Positions 27,101 through 34,443 are shown, numbered from the stretch's first letter. The stretch: 64,000 bases of DNA from an uncultured Clostridia bacterium (GCA_944363505.1 CALVUD010000002.1:146516-210515); one strand, 5' to 3'. Numbers and translations are program-made. The notes: generated from the sequence alone by a model not told the origin.

Positions 27101-28434
27101 TGAAGTTGATACGGAATCTCCCCGTTGCTTTTCAGATTGATCTTTGGTAACAGCGTTCTTTCCTTGATTACTTCGGAAAGTTTAATATAATCTGCGTCGG
27201 TCTTTAACGCTTCTTCGTCGCCGTATCTGTCCAGCAAATCTTTTATCTTCTTGGTTATCCTTTCGGCATCGGTTTTATTGTCGTTCTTGCCCTTTTCTTT
27301 CATTTTCGACGGATGCTTCAGATAGTTAGAATAACATATTAACTCTTTCGACTTGGGAAACGCCGTAAAAAACGCTTTATATTCTTCGCGTGAAACCGGC
27401 AAAACGTATTTTTTCATCAGTTTCTTGACTAATTCCAGATCCTCTGCGTGAGTATCGTAGCGAGCGGTCATGGCTTCGGAAACAAAAGTGTGAGACTCCA
27501 TTATCTCTCTGAGGATCAGTTTGGAATAAATAGTTTTTAATTCCGATACGATCGACGCCTGTGCACCGTATTTTTCGAGCGCTTCGGCTATCTCGTTGTC
27601 GGCTGTTTCATCCGCAAAAGTTATTTTGGAAGCGGGTTCGCTTTCGTCTTTATCTTCCGAAGCAATTAACTTTAATACGTCAAATTTATTTCCGAGAAGT
27701 GCCGATGCAGTTTCTTTCAACACACCCACGCTTTGCTTGTCCGTACTTAAAGCGGCGATACGTTTGAGTTTATCGAAATATTTTAAGGATTTGTCGATGA
27801 CGATCTTCTCGAATTCTTTTAATACGCTCGACCCGAGTCTGGGATAAAAATCGTTTGCGTCGGTTTCGGTATAAATATTAAGGGTTTCGGCGATAAGACC
27901 GTCGGTATAACCGCACTCCGCTTCGATATCGCTCTCGTACAGAAAGTTCCCTCGATATTTTACGATATGGTGTATTGCAAGATATACGGCGCGTATATCG
28001 GCTTTTCCCGGGTTTTCAATAAGATCACGCCTTAAATGATAAATCGTTTTATATTTTTTATAAAAATCTCTGTCAGTAAGTCCGCCTCCGTCAAAAAGAT
28101 TGTATTTTGAACGTCTGCCGAACTCGTCGCCGTGCTTAAGCATACTTTCGTCCATTCGTATATAAAACGATTCGTCTTGCTTCAAAACATCGTCCGCCAT
28201 CAGTTCCCGAAGCAGTCTGACCCTTTCGCGCCTGCGCTCCAGCCTTCTCCTGGCACTCCTTTTCATTCTACGATCGCTGGCAGGTTTTCCCTCTTCAAAG
28301 AGTCTTGTACCATAAAGCCGTTTCCCGGATATTTTGACGATATCGAAGTTATCGTTTATGACTGCCCAACCTACGCTGGTACTGCCTAAATCCAGTCCTA
28401 TCGAATAATTACCGATATTTTTTGATTTTTTCAT
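24127..28434 (-). CDS. cas9: CRISPR-associated endonuclease Cas9 (type II-A)
   Basis: This is a 1435-residue RNA-guided DNA nuclease, in the size class of the larger II-A Cas9 proteins. Motifs in order: RuvC-I YSIGLDLGSTSVGWAV with Asp15; an arginine-rich bridge helix at about 54-75; RuvC-II KIYIEWASGEE with Glu796; HNH CEIDHIIPRS with His894; RuvC-III RHHAKDAYIAA with His1031 and Asp1034. All catalytic residues are present, so both strands should be cut. A PAM-interacting domain should follow, but the PAM cannot be read. The frame is open to 28509; the ATG at 28434 is chosen because GGAGG lies eight bases upstream and the residues before it look unconserved. Order cas9-cas1-cas2-csn2 is canonical II-A. 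Confidence 0.98.
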   Translation of the reverse strand: MKKSKNIGNYSIGLDLGSTSVGWAVINDNFDIVKISGKRLYGTRLFEEGKPASDRRMKRSARRRLERRRERVRLLRELMADDVLKQDESFYIRMDESMLKHGDEFGRRSKYNLFDGGGLTDRDFYKKYKTIYHLRRDLIENPGKADIRAVYLAIHHIVKYRGNFLYESDIEAECGYTDGLIAETLNIYTETDANDFYPRLGSSVLKEFEKIVIDKSLKYFDKLKRIAALSTDKQSVGVLKETASALLGNKFDVLKLIASEDKDESEPASKITFADETADNEIAEALEKYGAQASIVSELKTIYSKLILREIMESHTFVSEAMTARYDTHAEDLELVKKLMKKYVLPVSREEYKAFFTAFPKSKELICYSNYLKHPSKMKEKGKNDNKTDAERITKKIKDLLDRYGDEEALKTDADYIKLSEVIKERTLLPKINLKSNGEIPYQLHLKELNRILENQGEYYQTLKENADKIRRLLTFRRPYYVGVLNPESPFNWYDKKIEGRVYPWNFEEKVEYEYAEEKFISKLTNYCSVFKDLHVLPKNSFLYSEYVVLDELNAIKIGGRRIDQKVKEAVYRDLFCSESAKAEVKAKDIAEYINAFGLVPLVNADDITGFRDDGKFANVLKSRRDFRRKLGSKFSEAHIGLYEKAVFTNTVFSDVKTRIKRLNNIFKAQIESGEYTEKDIKNIASLNYSGWGRFSEKLLDGIYAETMSGKRSVIELMRGDTLTLSEIRWDKRFALSEIMNPTPQVKRGKPSELYDRLILPAYCSPAVKKSIYEAVKVVDEIVRITGADPQKIYIEWASGEEDVSKKGTRIPSRLLQLISTIKSSLKNNRDLKDNEDLTNALSKLEELEAEKKYDALSDTKLFLWHSQLGKCMYTGKDISLSELCDKKACEIDHIIPRSLIKDDSLENRVLVLRDANQYKADHNVLDRETIKKMAPFWKMLKKSKLIGAKKYENLIRSEWHDEDIEGFIARQLVETRQTVKEAANIFEQVYGNVSHTASEHVVSAVNAGLSEDFKRAVGFHKIRELNDRHHAKDAYIAAVIGQFTDRTVKMNIREYRNTRFLNASVARTQNQSDQKLLYGVIVDMMTLNFRTEETVSCDESGRTETRGRITEGGEVVWDDEILYKVKANLARNDCLISKKIEKVASAQFYNQNYSEAKANLSPKFFRMTPSGEKKALPPASYGGYDSKNDIYAVVAEFTEKHKNKVGIIGIPAVVAANNREKEYLKEVTKDPLVVEKMKIYKNQLIDYNGHLCYFVSATELKSAVQINDNYIFAEEIGSDTTAYPGWQQSVAAVMRAAKKKKKLDESMRDKVVPGLKRFIEHIIDNLYSEQFPLYRALGEKLKEFYVKGGFDALPFAEAKDSQTRGDQQIFIKKLLSAVRGGCENLSEIVAEVDGEKVCVKDSSAGRYQRPNLNVKDLTVINRSVTGFWEEKKKI

Positions 28435-28435
28435 A

Positions 28436-28464
28436 TTGACATCCTCCGTCAAGCGTGTTATCAT
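28436..28464 (+). promoter_or_regulatory. Sigma-A promoter of tracrRNA
   Basis: The plus strand reads TTGACA (28436-28441), 17 bases, TATCAT (28459-28464). The -35 box begins one base beyond the cas9 ATG and the spacer contains the cas9 ribosome binding site in antisense. Expected start near 28471. Confidence 0.8.
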
Positions 28465-28487
28465 ATGTTCACCACTCAATTTGACAA
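28460..28487 (-). promoter_or_regulatory. Sigma-A promoter of cas9
   Basis: The minus strand reads TTGTCA (28487-28482), 16 bases, TATGAT (28465-28460). The expected start near 28453 leaves a 5' leader of about 19 bases that still holds the GGAGG box. The -10 shares five of its six positions with the tracrRNA -10, and the -35 lies inside the tracrRNA anti-repeat. Confidence 0.7.
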
Positions 28488-28555
28488 GCCAAGTTAAAAT
28501 AAATGTCAAACTGAATTAGCCTTCGGGCTCGGTCGCCGCGCGGCGGCCTTTTTTT
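28471..28555 (+). ncRNA. tracrRNA
   Basis: The RNA starts near 28471 with ACCACUCAAUUUG, complementary over 13 bases to the minus-strand repeat. It continues GCCAAGUUAAAAU, which pairs with the repeat's opening GUUUUA around a bulge, the same lower-stem layout as S. pyogenes tracrRNA (AAGUUAAAAU is identical). Downstream come AGCC-UUCG-GGCU (28518-28529) and a terminator hairpin GGUCGCC-GCGC-GGCGGCC (28531-28548) followed by seven U. It is divergent from cas9. It should pair with crRNA, be cut by RNase III and load Cas9. The 5' end is inferred from the promoter. Confidence 0.9.
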
Positions 28556-28623
28556 ATCCGTCAGAAATATTTCGTATCTTTCCGCCTTTTTATTAAACTT
28601 AGTCAAATTCGGAAATTAAAAAT

Positions 28624-28652
28624 ATTCTATCATATCAAAAATGGCTTTACAA
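28624..28652 (-). promoter_or_regulatory. Candidate second, distal cas9 promoter
   Basis: The minus strand reads TTGTAA (28652-28647), 17 bases, TAGAAT (28629-28624). A transcript from here would reach cas9 with a leader of about 185 bases that is antisense to the whole tracrRNA. The match is weaker than the proximal promoter. Confidence 0.4.
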
Positions 28653-28829
28653 TACCTAATCAACGGTTTTTTACGGCTTAGCCTCAGATGTACATATTTC
28701 GACACATTTAATATTTCAAGTCACTTTATAGATGACGTATAGCAAACTACTTTGAGTAAAATCGCATTATTTAAAACTCACTTATACATTACAATTCTAT
28801 TATAATTCATACCGAATCAGTGGAATAAA

Positions 28830-28858
28830 TTGATTTCGGTGAGGCGTTATGGTATAAT
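28830..28858 (+). promoter_or_regulatory. Sigma-A promoter of ilvB, near-leaderless
   Basis: The plus strand reads TTGATT (28830-28835), 17 bases, TATAAT (28853-28858). The ilvB ATG is at 28869, so a start 6-8 bases after the -10 leaves a 5' leader of only about 3-5 bases. Confidence 0.7.
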
Positions 28859-28868
28859 ATTCGGGATT

Positions 28869-30404
28869 ATGACGGATATTGTGTTGAGCGGAGCGGAGAT
28901 AGTTGCCAAAACGCTTCGGAATCTGAATATCGACACCGTTTTCGGTTACGCGGGCAGCTATGCGATGCCCTTGATCGAAAAATTGCCCGATTTCGGCATT
29001 CGGTTCATCGCCCCTACTTCGGAAGGCGCCGCCGCGCACGCCGCCGACGGTTACTACCGCGCTTCGGGCAGAGTCGCCGCTGTCGTAACGACCTCGGGTC
29101 CCGGAGCCACAAACCTGGTTACGGGGATCGCCACGGCATATATGGATTCCGTCCCCGTACTGCTGATAACTGCAAACGTACCCACATATAAACTCGGAAA
29201 AGACTCCTTTCAGGAAGTTGACATAACCGGCGTCGTTACGCCTATAACAAAGTACGCGCATATCGCAAAAGACATCGAAGAACTGGAATCCGAAGTCAAA
29301 AAAGCCTACGCTCTCGCCGTTTCCCACAGAATGGCGCCCACGCTTATCGACATTCCCTTCGACGTGATGACCTCGACATGCCGCTGGCGCGCCCTGCCTG
29401 TGCCGGAATATCCGGCAAAACGCTTTGCGCCTTCGGACGCGGAACGCGCGGCAGAACTGATAAACGATTCCTTATCCCCGGCTATACTTGCCGGCGGCGG
29501 CGCGTTAGGCTCCGAAAAACTGATCGCCGCGCTTTCCGAAAAGCTGAATTGCCCGATATACACCACCCTCCACGGAATAAGTTCGGGCTACGGCGAAAAC
29601 CTATACGGAAGTATCGGTTCCTCGGCTCCCGCACGGATAAACAGAAGTTATTTGTCTCACGACCTTATTCTGGCTTTGGGTACCCGTTTCTCGGACAGGA
29701 TGCACTCAAAATCCAAAAACCGCACAGTTATACATGTTGATTCGGACGCGGCGGAAATCGATAAGACCGTTGTTGCGACGCTCGGCGTCAACGCCGAATG
29801 CGCCCCTGTTTTGGAAGCGCTGATCCCGTCGGTAAACGCACGCAATACTATTTTGCCCCCTAAACCGCCTTTCGCCTCAAGACCGAAACCTTTGGAGCGG
29901 CTCGCCGCGGCGGCGCTTTCCGCATACGACGGCAACACCGTTTACGCCACCGACGTAGGCAGTCATCAGATCGCGTTTTTACATTCGGTCAGGAACTTAA
30001 ATCACGATAACATCGTTTCGTCGTTGGGATTGGGCACGATGGGATTCGGGCTTCCCGGACTTATCGGCGCGCTGACGGCAACCGGTAAACGCGGCATCCT
30101 CGTTACGGGCGACGGCTCTTTCAATATGAATCTGAACGAACTCGCGACAGCCAAAAGCCTCGGACTGGACATTACGGTCATAGTCGCGAACAACCGCTCG
30201 CTCGGAATGATCTACGACATCGAAAAGCGCCAGGGACTAAGCGACAAGCTCGGCTATGCCGTAGACACCCCCTATGTAAACTATGCCGCGCTCGCGCGCG
30301 CTTTCGGAGGCTTCGGCAAAAAAGTACCGCTGAAAAACCTGAGTGCGGAGCTAAAAAACAGACGTCAGGGACTGAACGTGTTCGACGTGAATATCAGAGG
30401 TTAA
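28869..30404 (+). CDS. ilvB: Acetolactate synthase large subunit
   Basis: The 511-residue ThDP enzyme has the activating Glu in APTSEGAAAHAADGYYRASG and TTSGPGATNLVTGIATA. The cofactor motif starts GDGSFNMNLNELATA and ends VANNRSLGMI. It condenses pyruvate with pyruvate or 2-oxobutanoate. It is about 50 residues shorter than typical IlvB, mainly at the C-terminus. The ATG at 28869 is chosen over an upstream TTG that overlaps the promoter -35. No ribosome binding site is present. It is followed after one base by ilvN and then cimA, which supplies the 2-oxobutanoate route. Confidence 0.88.
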   Translation: MTDIVLSGAEIVAKTLRNLNIDTVFGYAGSYAMPLIEKLPDFGIRFIAPTSEGAAAHAADGYYRASGRVAAVVTTSGPGATNLVTGIATAYMDSVPVLLITANVPTYKLGKDSFQEVDITGVVTPITKYAHIAKDIEELESEVKKAYALAVSHRMAPTLIDIPFDVMTSTCRWRALPVPEYPAKRFAPSDAERAAELINDSLSPAILAGGGALGSEKLIAALSEKLNCPIYTTLHGISSGYGENLYGSIGSSAPARINRSYLSHDLILALGTRFSDRMHSKSKNRTVIHVDSDAAEIDKTVVATLGVNAECAPVLEALIPSVNARNTILPPKPPFASRPKPLERLAAAALSAYDGNTVYATDVGSHQIAFLHSVRNLNHDNIVSSLGLGTMGFGLPGLIGALTATGKRGILVTGDGSFNMNLNELATAKSLGLDITVIVANNRSLGMIYDIEKRQGLSDKLGYAVDTPYVNYAALARAFGGFGKKVPLKNLSAELKNRRQGLNVFDVNIRG

Positions 30405-30405
30405 T

Positions 30406-30906
30406 ATGGAAAAACACTATTTGTCTATGTTGGTAGAAAACAGAGCGGGCGTATTGAGCCGCATTTCCGGACTGATCGCGCGCCGCGGTTATAATATCGA
30501 GTCGCTTTCGGTATGCGCTACCGAGGACGACGCCTATTCCAGAATGACCATAGAGATTCTGGGCGACGAAAGGACTATAAAACAAATACGAGCGCAGCTT
30601 GCAAAACAGGCGGAAGTCGTCAAACTGAAAGAACTCGACGCCTCCGAAGCGGTGCTCCGCGAACTGTTGTTGATAAAGATCGGCGTGCAAAAATCGGAGA
30701 TACCCGAAATCGTCGACCTCACTCAGATATATAAGGCAAAGACCGTCGATATAGCCGACGGCGCGATGACGCTGGAGCTTACCGGAAAAGCCGCCAAGCT
30801 CGACAGTTTCACCGAAGTATTGAAACCCTACGGCATTATCGAACTGGCAAGGAGCGGATCCTCCGCCCTGGACCGCGGCGCCGTTTCCCTGCGCGACAAA
30901 GAATAA
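30406..30906 (+). CDS. ilvN: Acetolactate synthase small (regulatory) subunit
   Basis: The 166-residue protein begins with an ACT domain, LSMLVENRAGVLSRISGLIARRGYNIESLSV, the standard IlvN/IlvH signature. It has the C-terminal IlvH extension (PYGIIELARSGSSALDRG). It binds branched-chain amino acids and confers feedback inhibition on IlvB. Its stop overlaps the cimA start by one base (TAATG). Confidence 0.96.
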   Translation: MEKHYLSMLVENRAGVLSRISGLIARRGYNIESLSVCATEDDAYSRMTIEILGDERTIKQIRAQLAKQAEVVKLKELDASEAVLRELLLIKIGVQKSEIPEIVDLTQIYKAKTVDIADGAMTLELTGKAAKLDSFTEVLKPYGIIELARSGSSALDRGAVSLRDKE

Positions 30907-32444
30907 TGCTCTCCGTACTGGATTCAACGATGCGCGACGGCGCGCAACACAATAAAATCAGCTATTCAGTTGACGACAAATTGGGAATAGCCGATGCGCT
31001 GTATTCTCTGGGGATAGACTATATCGAATACGGAGCGCCCGCATTCGACGACGAATGCGCTCTGTTCGAGCGCCGCACCAAGATCCCGCCGTCGGCGTTG
31101 GTCGCGTTCGGGATGACCGCGAGAAAAGGCGTGGACCCTGCCTTGGACAAAGGTATTCGCCGCCTTATCGACTGCCGTGCCGAAACGATTACGCTGGTCG
31201 GAAAAGCCGATTCCTCCCAGGTAAAATCCGTACTCGGCGTAAGCTGCGAGGAATATCTCGAAAATATTACAAAATCTGTAGCTGAGATTACGAAATCGGG
31301 AAAAAAAGTCATATTTGACGCGGAACACTTTTTCGACGGGTTTTTACGCGGAGACGGCTTCGCCGCGAAAGCGTTAAAGTCTGCCGAGGCGGGCGGGGCG
31401 TTTATCGTTACACTTTGCGACACCAACGGCGGTTCTTTACCCGATACCGTTTCGGCGGGAGTCAGGGCAGCATTAAACAGCGTTAAAATATCCGTAGGCA
31501 TACACACTCACAACGATTCGGGGCTAGCGGTGGCGAACACCCTGGAAGCGGAAGAATCAGGAGCCACTCATATCCAGGGTACGCTGCTCGGTTTCGGCGA
31601 ACGCAGCGGAAACGCCTGTCTTTCGACGCTGATCCCCCTGTTCAACCGACTCGGGAAGCTGCATACCGACAATTTGAAGATGCTGACTCCCGCTTCGAGA
31701 GCGGTTGCCGAAATATCCAACATAGCGATACCCGATTCGATGCCGTATATAGGCGACGCGGCGTTCACGCACAAAGCGGGGCTGCATGCGGACGGTGTAC
31801 TGAAAGCCACCAACACGTTCGAATTCATACCTCCCGAATCGGTCGGGAACGTCAGAAGGCTGGTACTTTCCAAGGAGTCGGGACGGCACCTGGTAAAAGC
31901 CAAGCTGAGCGGTATAATTCCCGAGGCGGACGATCCCGACGTGTTCGCGAAAATCTTCAACGCACTGAAAGCGCGCGAATCGGAAGGCTATTCTTACGAA
32001 GCCGCGGAAGCCAGTTTTTATCTGATGGCGGCGAGGATCGCGGGCAGAAACGTCGACTTTTTCAAGACAATAGATTATTCGGTAACCGATTCGGCGGACG
32101 CCTCCAGCCGCGCGGAGACCACCATTGAAGTTGCGGGCAAAAGACAGATGGCTGTTGCCACCGGCTCCGGACCCGTGCATGCGCTGGACCGCGCGATGAG
32201 AAAATGCATGATCGGCTTTTTCCCGGCAATGGACAAGGTTTCGCTGGTTGACTATAAGGTTCGCGTCATCGATCCCAAAAGCGCCACCGGAGCTTCCGTG
32301 CGCGTGTCGATAACCACCACCGACGGAAAACGCACCTGGAAAACGATCGGCGTTTCCGGAAACGTCATTCACGCCTCGTTTATGGCGCTTGAGGACTCCT
32401 ACAGATTTGCGTTGAACGATGATTTTAATCACATATTCGCCTGA
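30906..32444 (+). CDS. cimA: (R)-citramalate synthase
   Basis: The 512-residue member of the isopropylmalate/homocitrate synthase superfamily starts VLDSTMRDGAQHNKISYSVDDKL. Other catalytic-barrel motifs are GIHTHNDSGLAVANTL (metal-binding HxH) and GTLLGFGERSGNACLSTL. The pattern DSTMRDGAQ and the gene context favour citramalate synthase over LeuA. It condenses pyruvate and acetyl-CoA, the first step of the threonine-independent route to 2-oxobutanoate and isoleucine. A C-terminal regulatory domain is present. It forms one unit with ilvB-ilvN and overlaps the next gene by 26 bp. Confidence 0.9.
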   Translation: MLSVLDSTMRDGAQHNKISYSVDDKLGIADALYSLGIDYIEYGAPAFDDECALFERRTKIPPSALVAFGMTARKGVDPALDKGIRRLIDCRAETITLVGKADSSQVKSVLGVSCEEYLENITKSVAEITKSGKKVIFDAEHFFDGFLRGDGFAAKALKSAEAGGAFIVTLCDTNGGSLPDTVSAGVRAALNSVKISVGIHTHNDSGLAVANTLEAEESGATHIQGTLLGFGERSGNACLSTLIPLFNRLGKLHTDNLKMLTPASRAVAEISNIAIPDSMPYIGDAAFTHKAGLHADGVLKATNTFEFIPPESVGNVRRLVLSKESGRHLVKAKLSGIIPEADDPDVFAKIFNALKARESEGYSYEAAEASFYLMAARIAGRNVDFFKTIDYSVTDSADASSRAETTIEVAGKRQMAVATGSGPVHALDRAMRKCMIGFFPAMDKVSLVDYKVRVIDPKSATGASVRVSITTTDGKRTWKTIGVSGNVIHASFMALEDSYRFALNDDFNHIFA

Positions 32445-32898
32445 AAAACCCGCATCCGAAAAGGTTGCTCTATACGCGCTCAAAGAATTTATGCGCCTTG
32501 AAGGCGCACCGGACGCAAACGGCGCGGAATACCTGCATGACGAAAACGGCGCTCCGTATTTTTCGGGTGAGGACATGCCTTACGTATCCGTTTCTCATTC
32601 GGGCGATTACGTCGTCGCGGCGGTTTCGCGTTTTCCCGTAGGCATTGACGTTCAACGGCAAAAAAGCATCGATTTCAAATCGGTTTGCAGGCGTTTCGAT
32701 ATTGACGCGTCCGACGAAAAAAGTTTTTATGAAAAGTTTGCCGCCGCGGAAGCCAAAACGAAAGCTCTCCGCACGCCTTTGGCGGAGAGCCTGAAGTCCG
32801 ATAATTCCGACGTAGCGGTTTTCGGATTTATTCCCGGATACACTTTAGCGCTTTTCGGCGAAGGTACGCCGTTCTTTACTGAGTATTTCCCGGATTAA
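32419..32898 (+). CDS. 4'-phosphopantetheinyl transferase-like protein, degenerate
   Basis: The 159-residue protein resembles short Sfp-type transferases: VSVSHSGDYVVAAVSRFPVGIDV (Ser57, His60, Asp77) and a later FYEKFAAAEAKTKAL (Glu111, Lys115). The usual W-(S/T)-x-KE-(A/S)-xx-K motif has lost its first Lys (now Ala110), and the gap between the two motifs is about 33 residues rather than the usual 40 or so. It may be a minimal or inactive form. The start lies inside cimA and lacks a clear ribosome binding site. Its stop is convergent with malQ; the two stop codons share the bases TTAA. Confidence 0.6.
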   Translation: MILITYSPEKPASEKVALYALKEFMRLEGAPDANGAEYLHDENGAPYFSGEDMPYVSVSHSGDYVVAAVSRFPVGIDVQRQKSIDFKSVCRRFDIDASDEKSFYEKFAAAEAKTKALRTPLAESLKSDNSDVAVFGFIPGYTLALFGEGTPFFTEYFPD

Positions 32899-34385
32899 AC
32901 CCTGCCGTAACGGTTAAACGTCTTTCTTAAAAAGTCCGCGTCTACGTCTTCCAAAGTGGAAAGCGTGATCCTGAATTCCCAGTTGCCTTCCGCAACGCCG
33001 GGAATGTTGATCCTGGTGTCGGAGCCGTATCCCGTTAAGTCCTGCATCGGGAATACGACGGTGTCCGCGGAGGACGCGGAGATCGCTTTTATCATCGCTT
33101 TAGTGGATTTGCAGTGTTTGCCGCCGGCACCCCATTCGAATGCGCCCACGTCGATAAAGTCCAAAACGTCATCCCGCGCTCCCTGATCCAGCGAGTACAG
33201 CCATCCCAAAGAGGTGTCGTTGTCGTGCGTCGCGGTATAAGCCACAATATTTTTATCGTAATTATACGGTAAATGCGGGTTGTCCTTGGAACCGTCGAAA
33301 GCGAACTGTAACACCCTCATTCCGGGGAATCCCGTCTTTTTCAGGTATTCTCTGACGCCGTCGTCGATAATGCCGAGGTCTTCCGCAACGATTTGCGGGT
33401 CGGTAACGTGTTTTGCCAGTTCCTCCCAGAGTTTCATACCGGGACCCTTTTCCCATCTGCCTTCCTTGGCGGTTTTTGCCGCGGCGTCCACCGACCAGTA
33501 TTCGTGCAAGCCTCGGAAATGATCGATCCTCAGCATATCGTACATCTTCAGATTATGTAAAATACGCTTGACGAACCAGTCGTAACCGTGCTTTTCCATG
33601 TATTTGTAGTCGTAAAGCGGGTTTCCCCAAAGCTGACCCTCCTTTGCAAAATAATCGGGAGGCACCCCGGCCACGCGCTCGGGTTTCAACTCTTTGTCCA
33701 ACAGGAAACATTTGGGATTTGCCCACACGTCGGGAGAATTGTAGGAAACGTATATCGGCATATCGCCGAAAATCTCGATACCGCGCGAGTTTGCGTAGCG
33801 TTTCAGCTCCGCCCATTGCGAATAGAACAGATACTGTTCGAATTCGTAATAAAGAACGGATTCCTTAAGCTCTTCTTTAATTTCGGCAAGAGCCTGTTTG
33901 TCGCGGCGACGGATTTTTGAATCCCATTCGCTCCAATCCTTTCCCGTCTTTTCCCTGATAGCCATATATAGGGCGTAATCGTCGAGCCAGTATGCGTTTT
34001 CGCGCCTGAAACTCTCTATTGCTTCTTTCTCGGCGTCTCCGATCCTGGAAAAAGCCAGTCTTAAAGCCCTGCCCTTGTTGTTTCTGACGCCGAAGTAGTC
34101 GACGCGGTAGGGCGAATTTATTTTGGCTTCGTTCTTTTCCGCCTCGGTCAAAAGCGCGTCGGGCAGAGAAGAAATATCTATCAGCAAGGCGTTACCCGCA
34201 AACGCCGAATACCCGCTGTACGGCGAATTTCCCGGGCCAAGCACGCCTATGGGCAAAATCTGCCACAATTTAAAACCGAGATCGGATATGTAATCGGTAA
34301 AAAAACGTGCGACGGCGCCGAAATCGCCCGTACCGTATTCGCCGGGCAGAGATGAAATCGGTAACAATACTCCTGCTTTTCTCAT
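32895..34385 (-). CDS. malQ: 4-alpha-glucanotransferase (amylomaltase)
   Basis: The 496-residue GH77 enzyme begins MRKAGVLLPISSLPGEYGTGDFG. It carries YDMLRIDHFRGLHEYWSV (nucleophile Asp), IVAEDLGIIDDGV (acid/base Glu) and YTATHDNDTSLGW (third Asp region). It transfers alpha-1,4-glucan segments in maltodextrin or glycogen use. It is a single gene with an AGGTGG box. A terminator separates it from the upstream floA unit. Confidence 0.96.
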   Translation of the reverse strand: MRKAGVLLPISSLPGEYGTGDFGAVARFFTDYISDLGFKLWQILPIGVLGPGNSPYSGYSAFAGNALLIDISSLPDALLTEAEKNEAKINSPYRVDYFGVRNNKGRALRLAFSRIGDAEKEAIESFRRENAYWLDDYALYMAIREKTGKDWSEWDSKIRRRDKQALAEIKEELKESVLYYEFEQYLFYSQWAELKRYANSRGIEIFGDMPIYVSYNSPDVWANPKCFLLDKELKPERVAGVPPDYFAKEGQLWGNPLYDYKYMEKHGYDWFVKRILHNLKMYDMLRIDHFRGLHEYWSVDAAAKTAKEGRWEKGPGMKLWEELAKHVTDPQIVAEDLGIIDDGVREYLKKTGFPGMRVLQFAFDGSKDNPHLPYNYDKNIVAYTATHDNDTSLGWLYSLDQGARDDVLDFIDVGAFEWGAGGKHCKSTKAMIKAISASSADTVVFPMQDLTGYGSDTRINIPGVAEGNWEFRITLSTLEDVDADFLRKTFNRYGRV

Positions 34386-34418
34386 CAGTCCACCTAAAAT
34401 ATCAATATATTATATCGA

Positions 34419-34441
34419 AAAGGCGGCATAACGCCGCCTTT
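34419..34441 (-). terminator. Hairpin terminator of the 2-oxoacid oxidoreductase-floA unit
   Basis: A nine-base-pair stem AAAGGCGGC with GCCGCCTTT surrounds a five-base loop, directly after the stop at 34444. The T tract is short, so it may not be fully efficient. Confidence 0.6.
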
Positions 34442-34443
34442 GA

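Larger units (their letters stand above)
28556..28868. other. AT-rich intergenic region between tracrRNA and ilvB
   Basis: This 313-bp stretch contains no convincing ORF. It holds a candidate minus-strand promoter (28624-28652) and the ilvB promoter (28830-28858). I saw no T-box or other leader structure that would regulate ilvB. The remainder is AT-rich sequence without recognisable features. Confidence 0.6.

Noticed and set aside
28435..28509. Longer Cas9 start adding 25 residues
   Set aside because: The extra segment lies in the tracrRNA and shared promoter, and the ATG at 28434 has a GGAGG box at the right distance.
28830..28868. TTG start extending ilvB by 13 codons
   Set aside because: It coincides with the promoter -35 box and has no ribosome binding site. 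Homology to acetolactate synthase begins at the later ATG.
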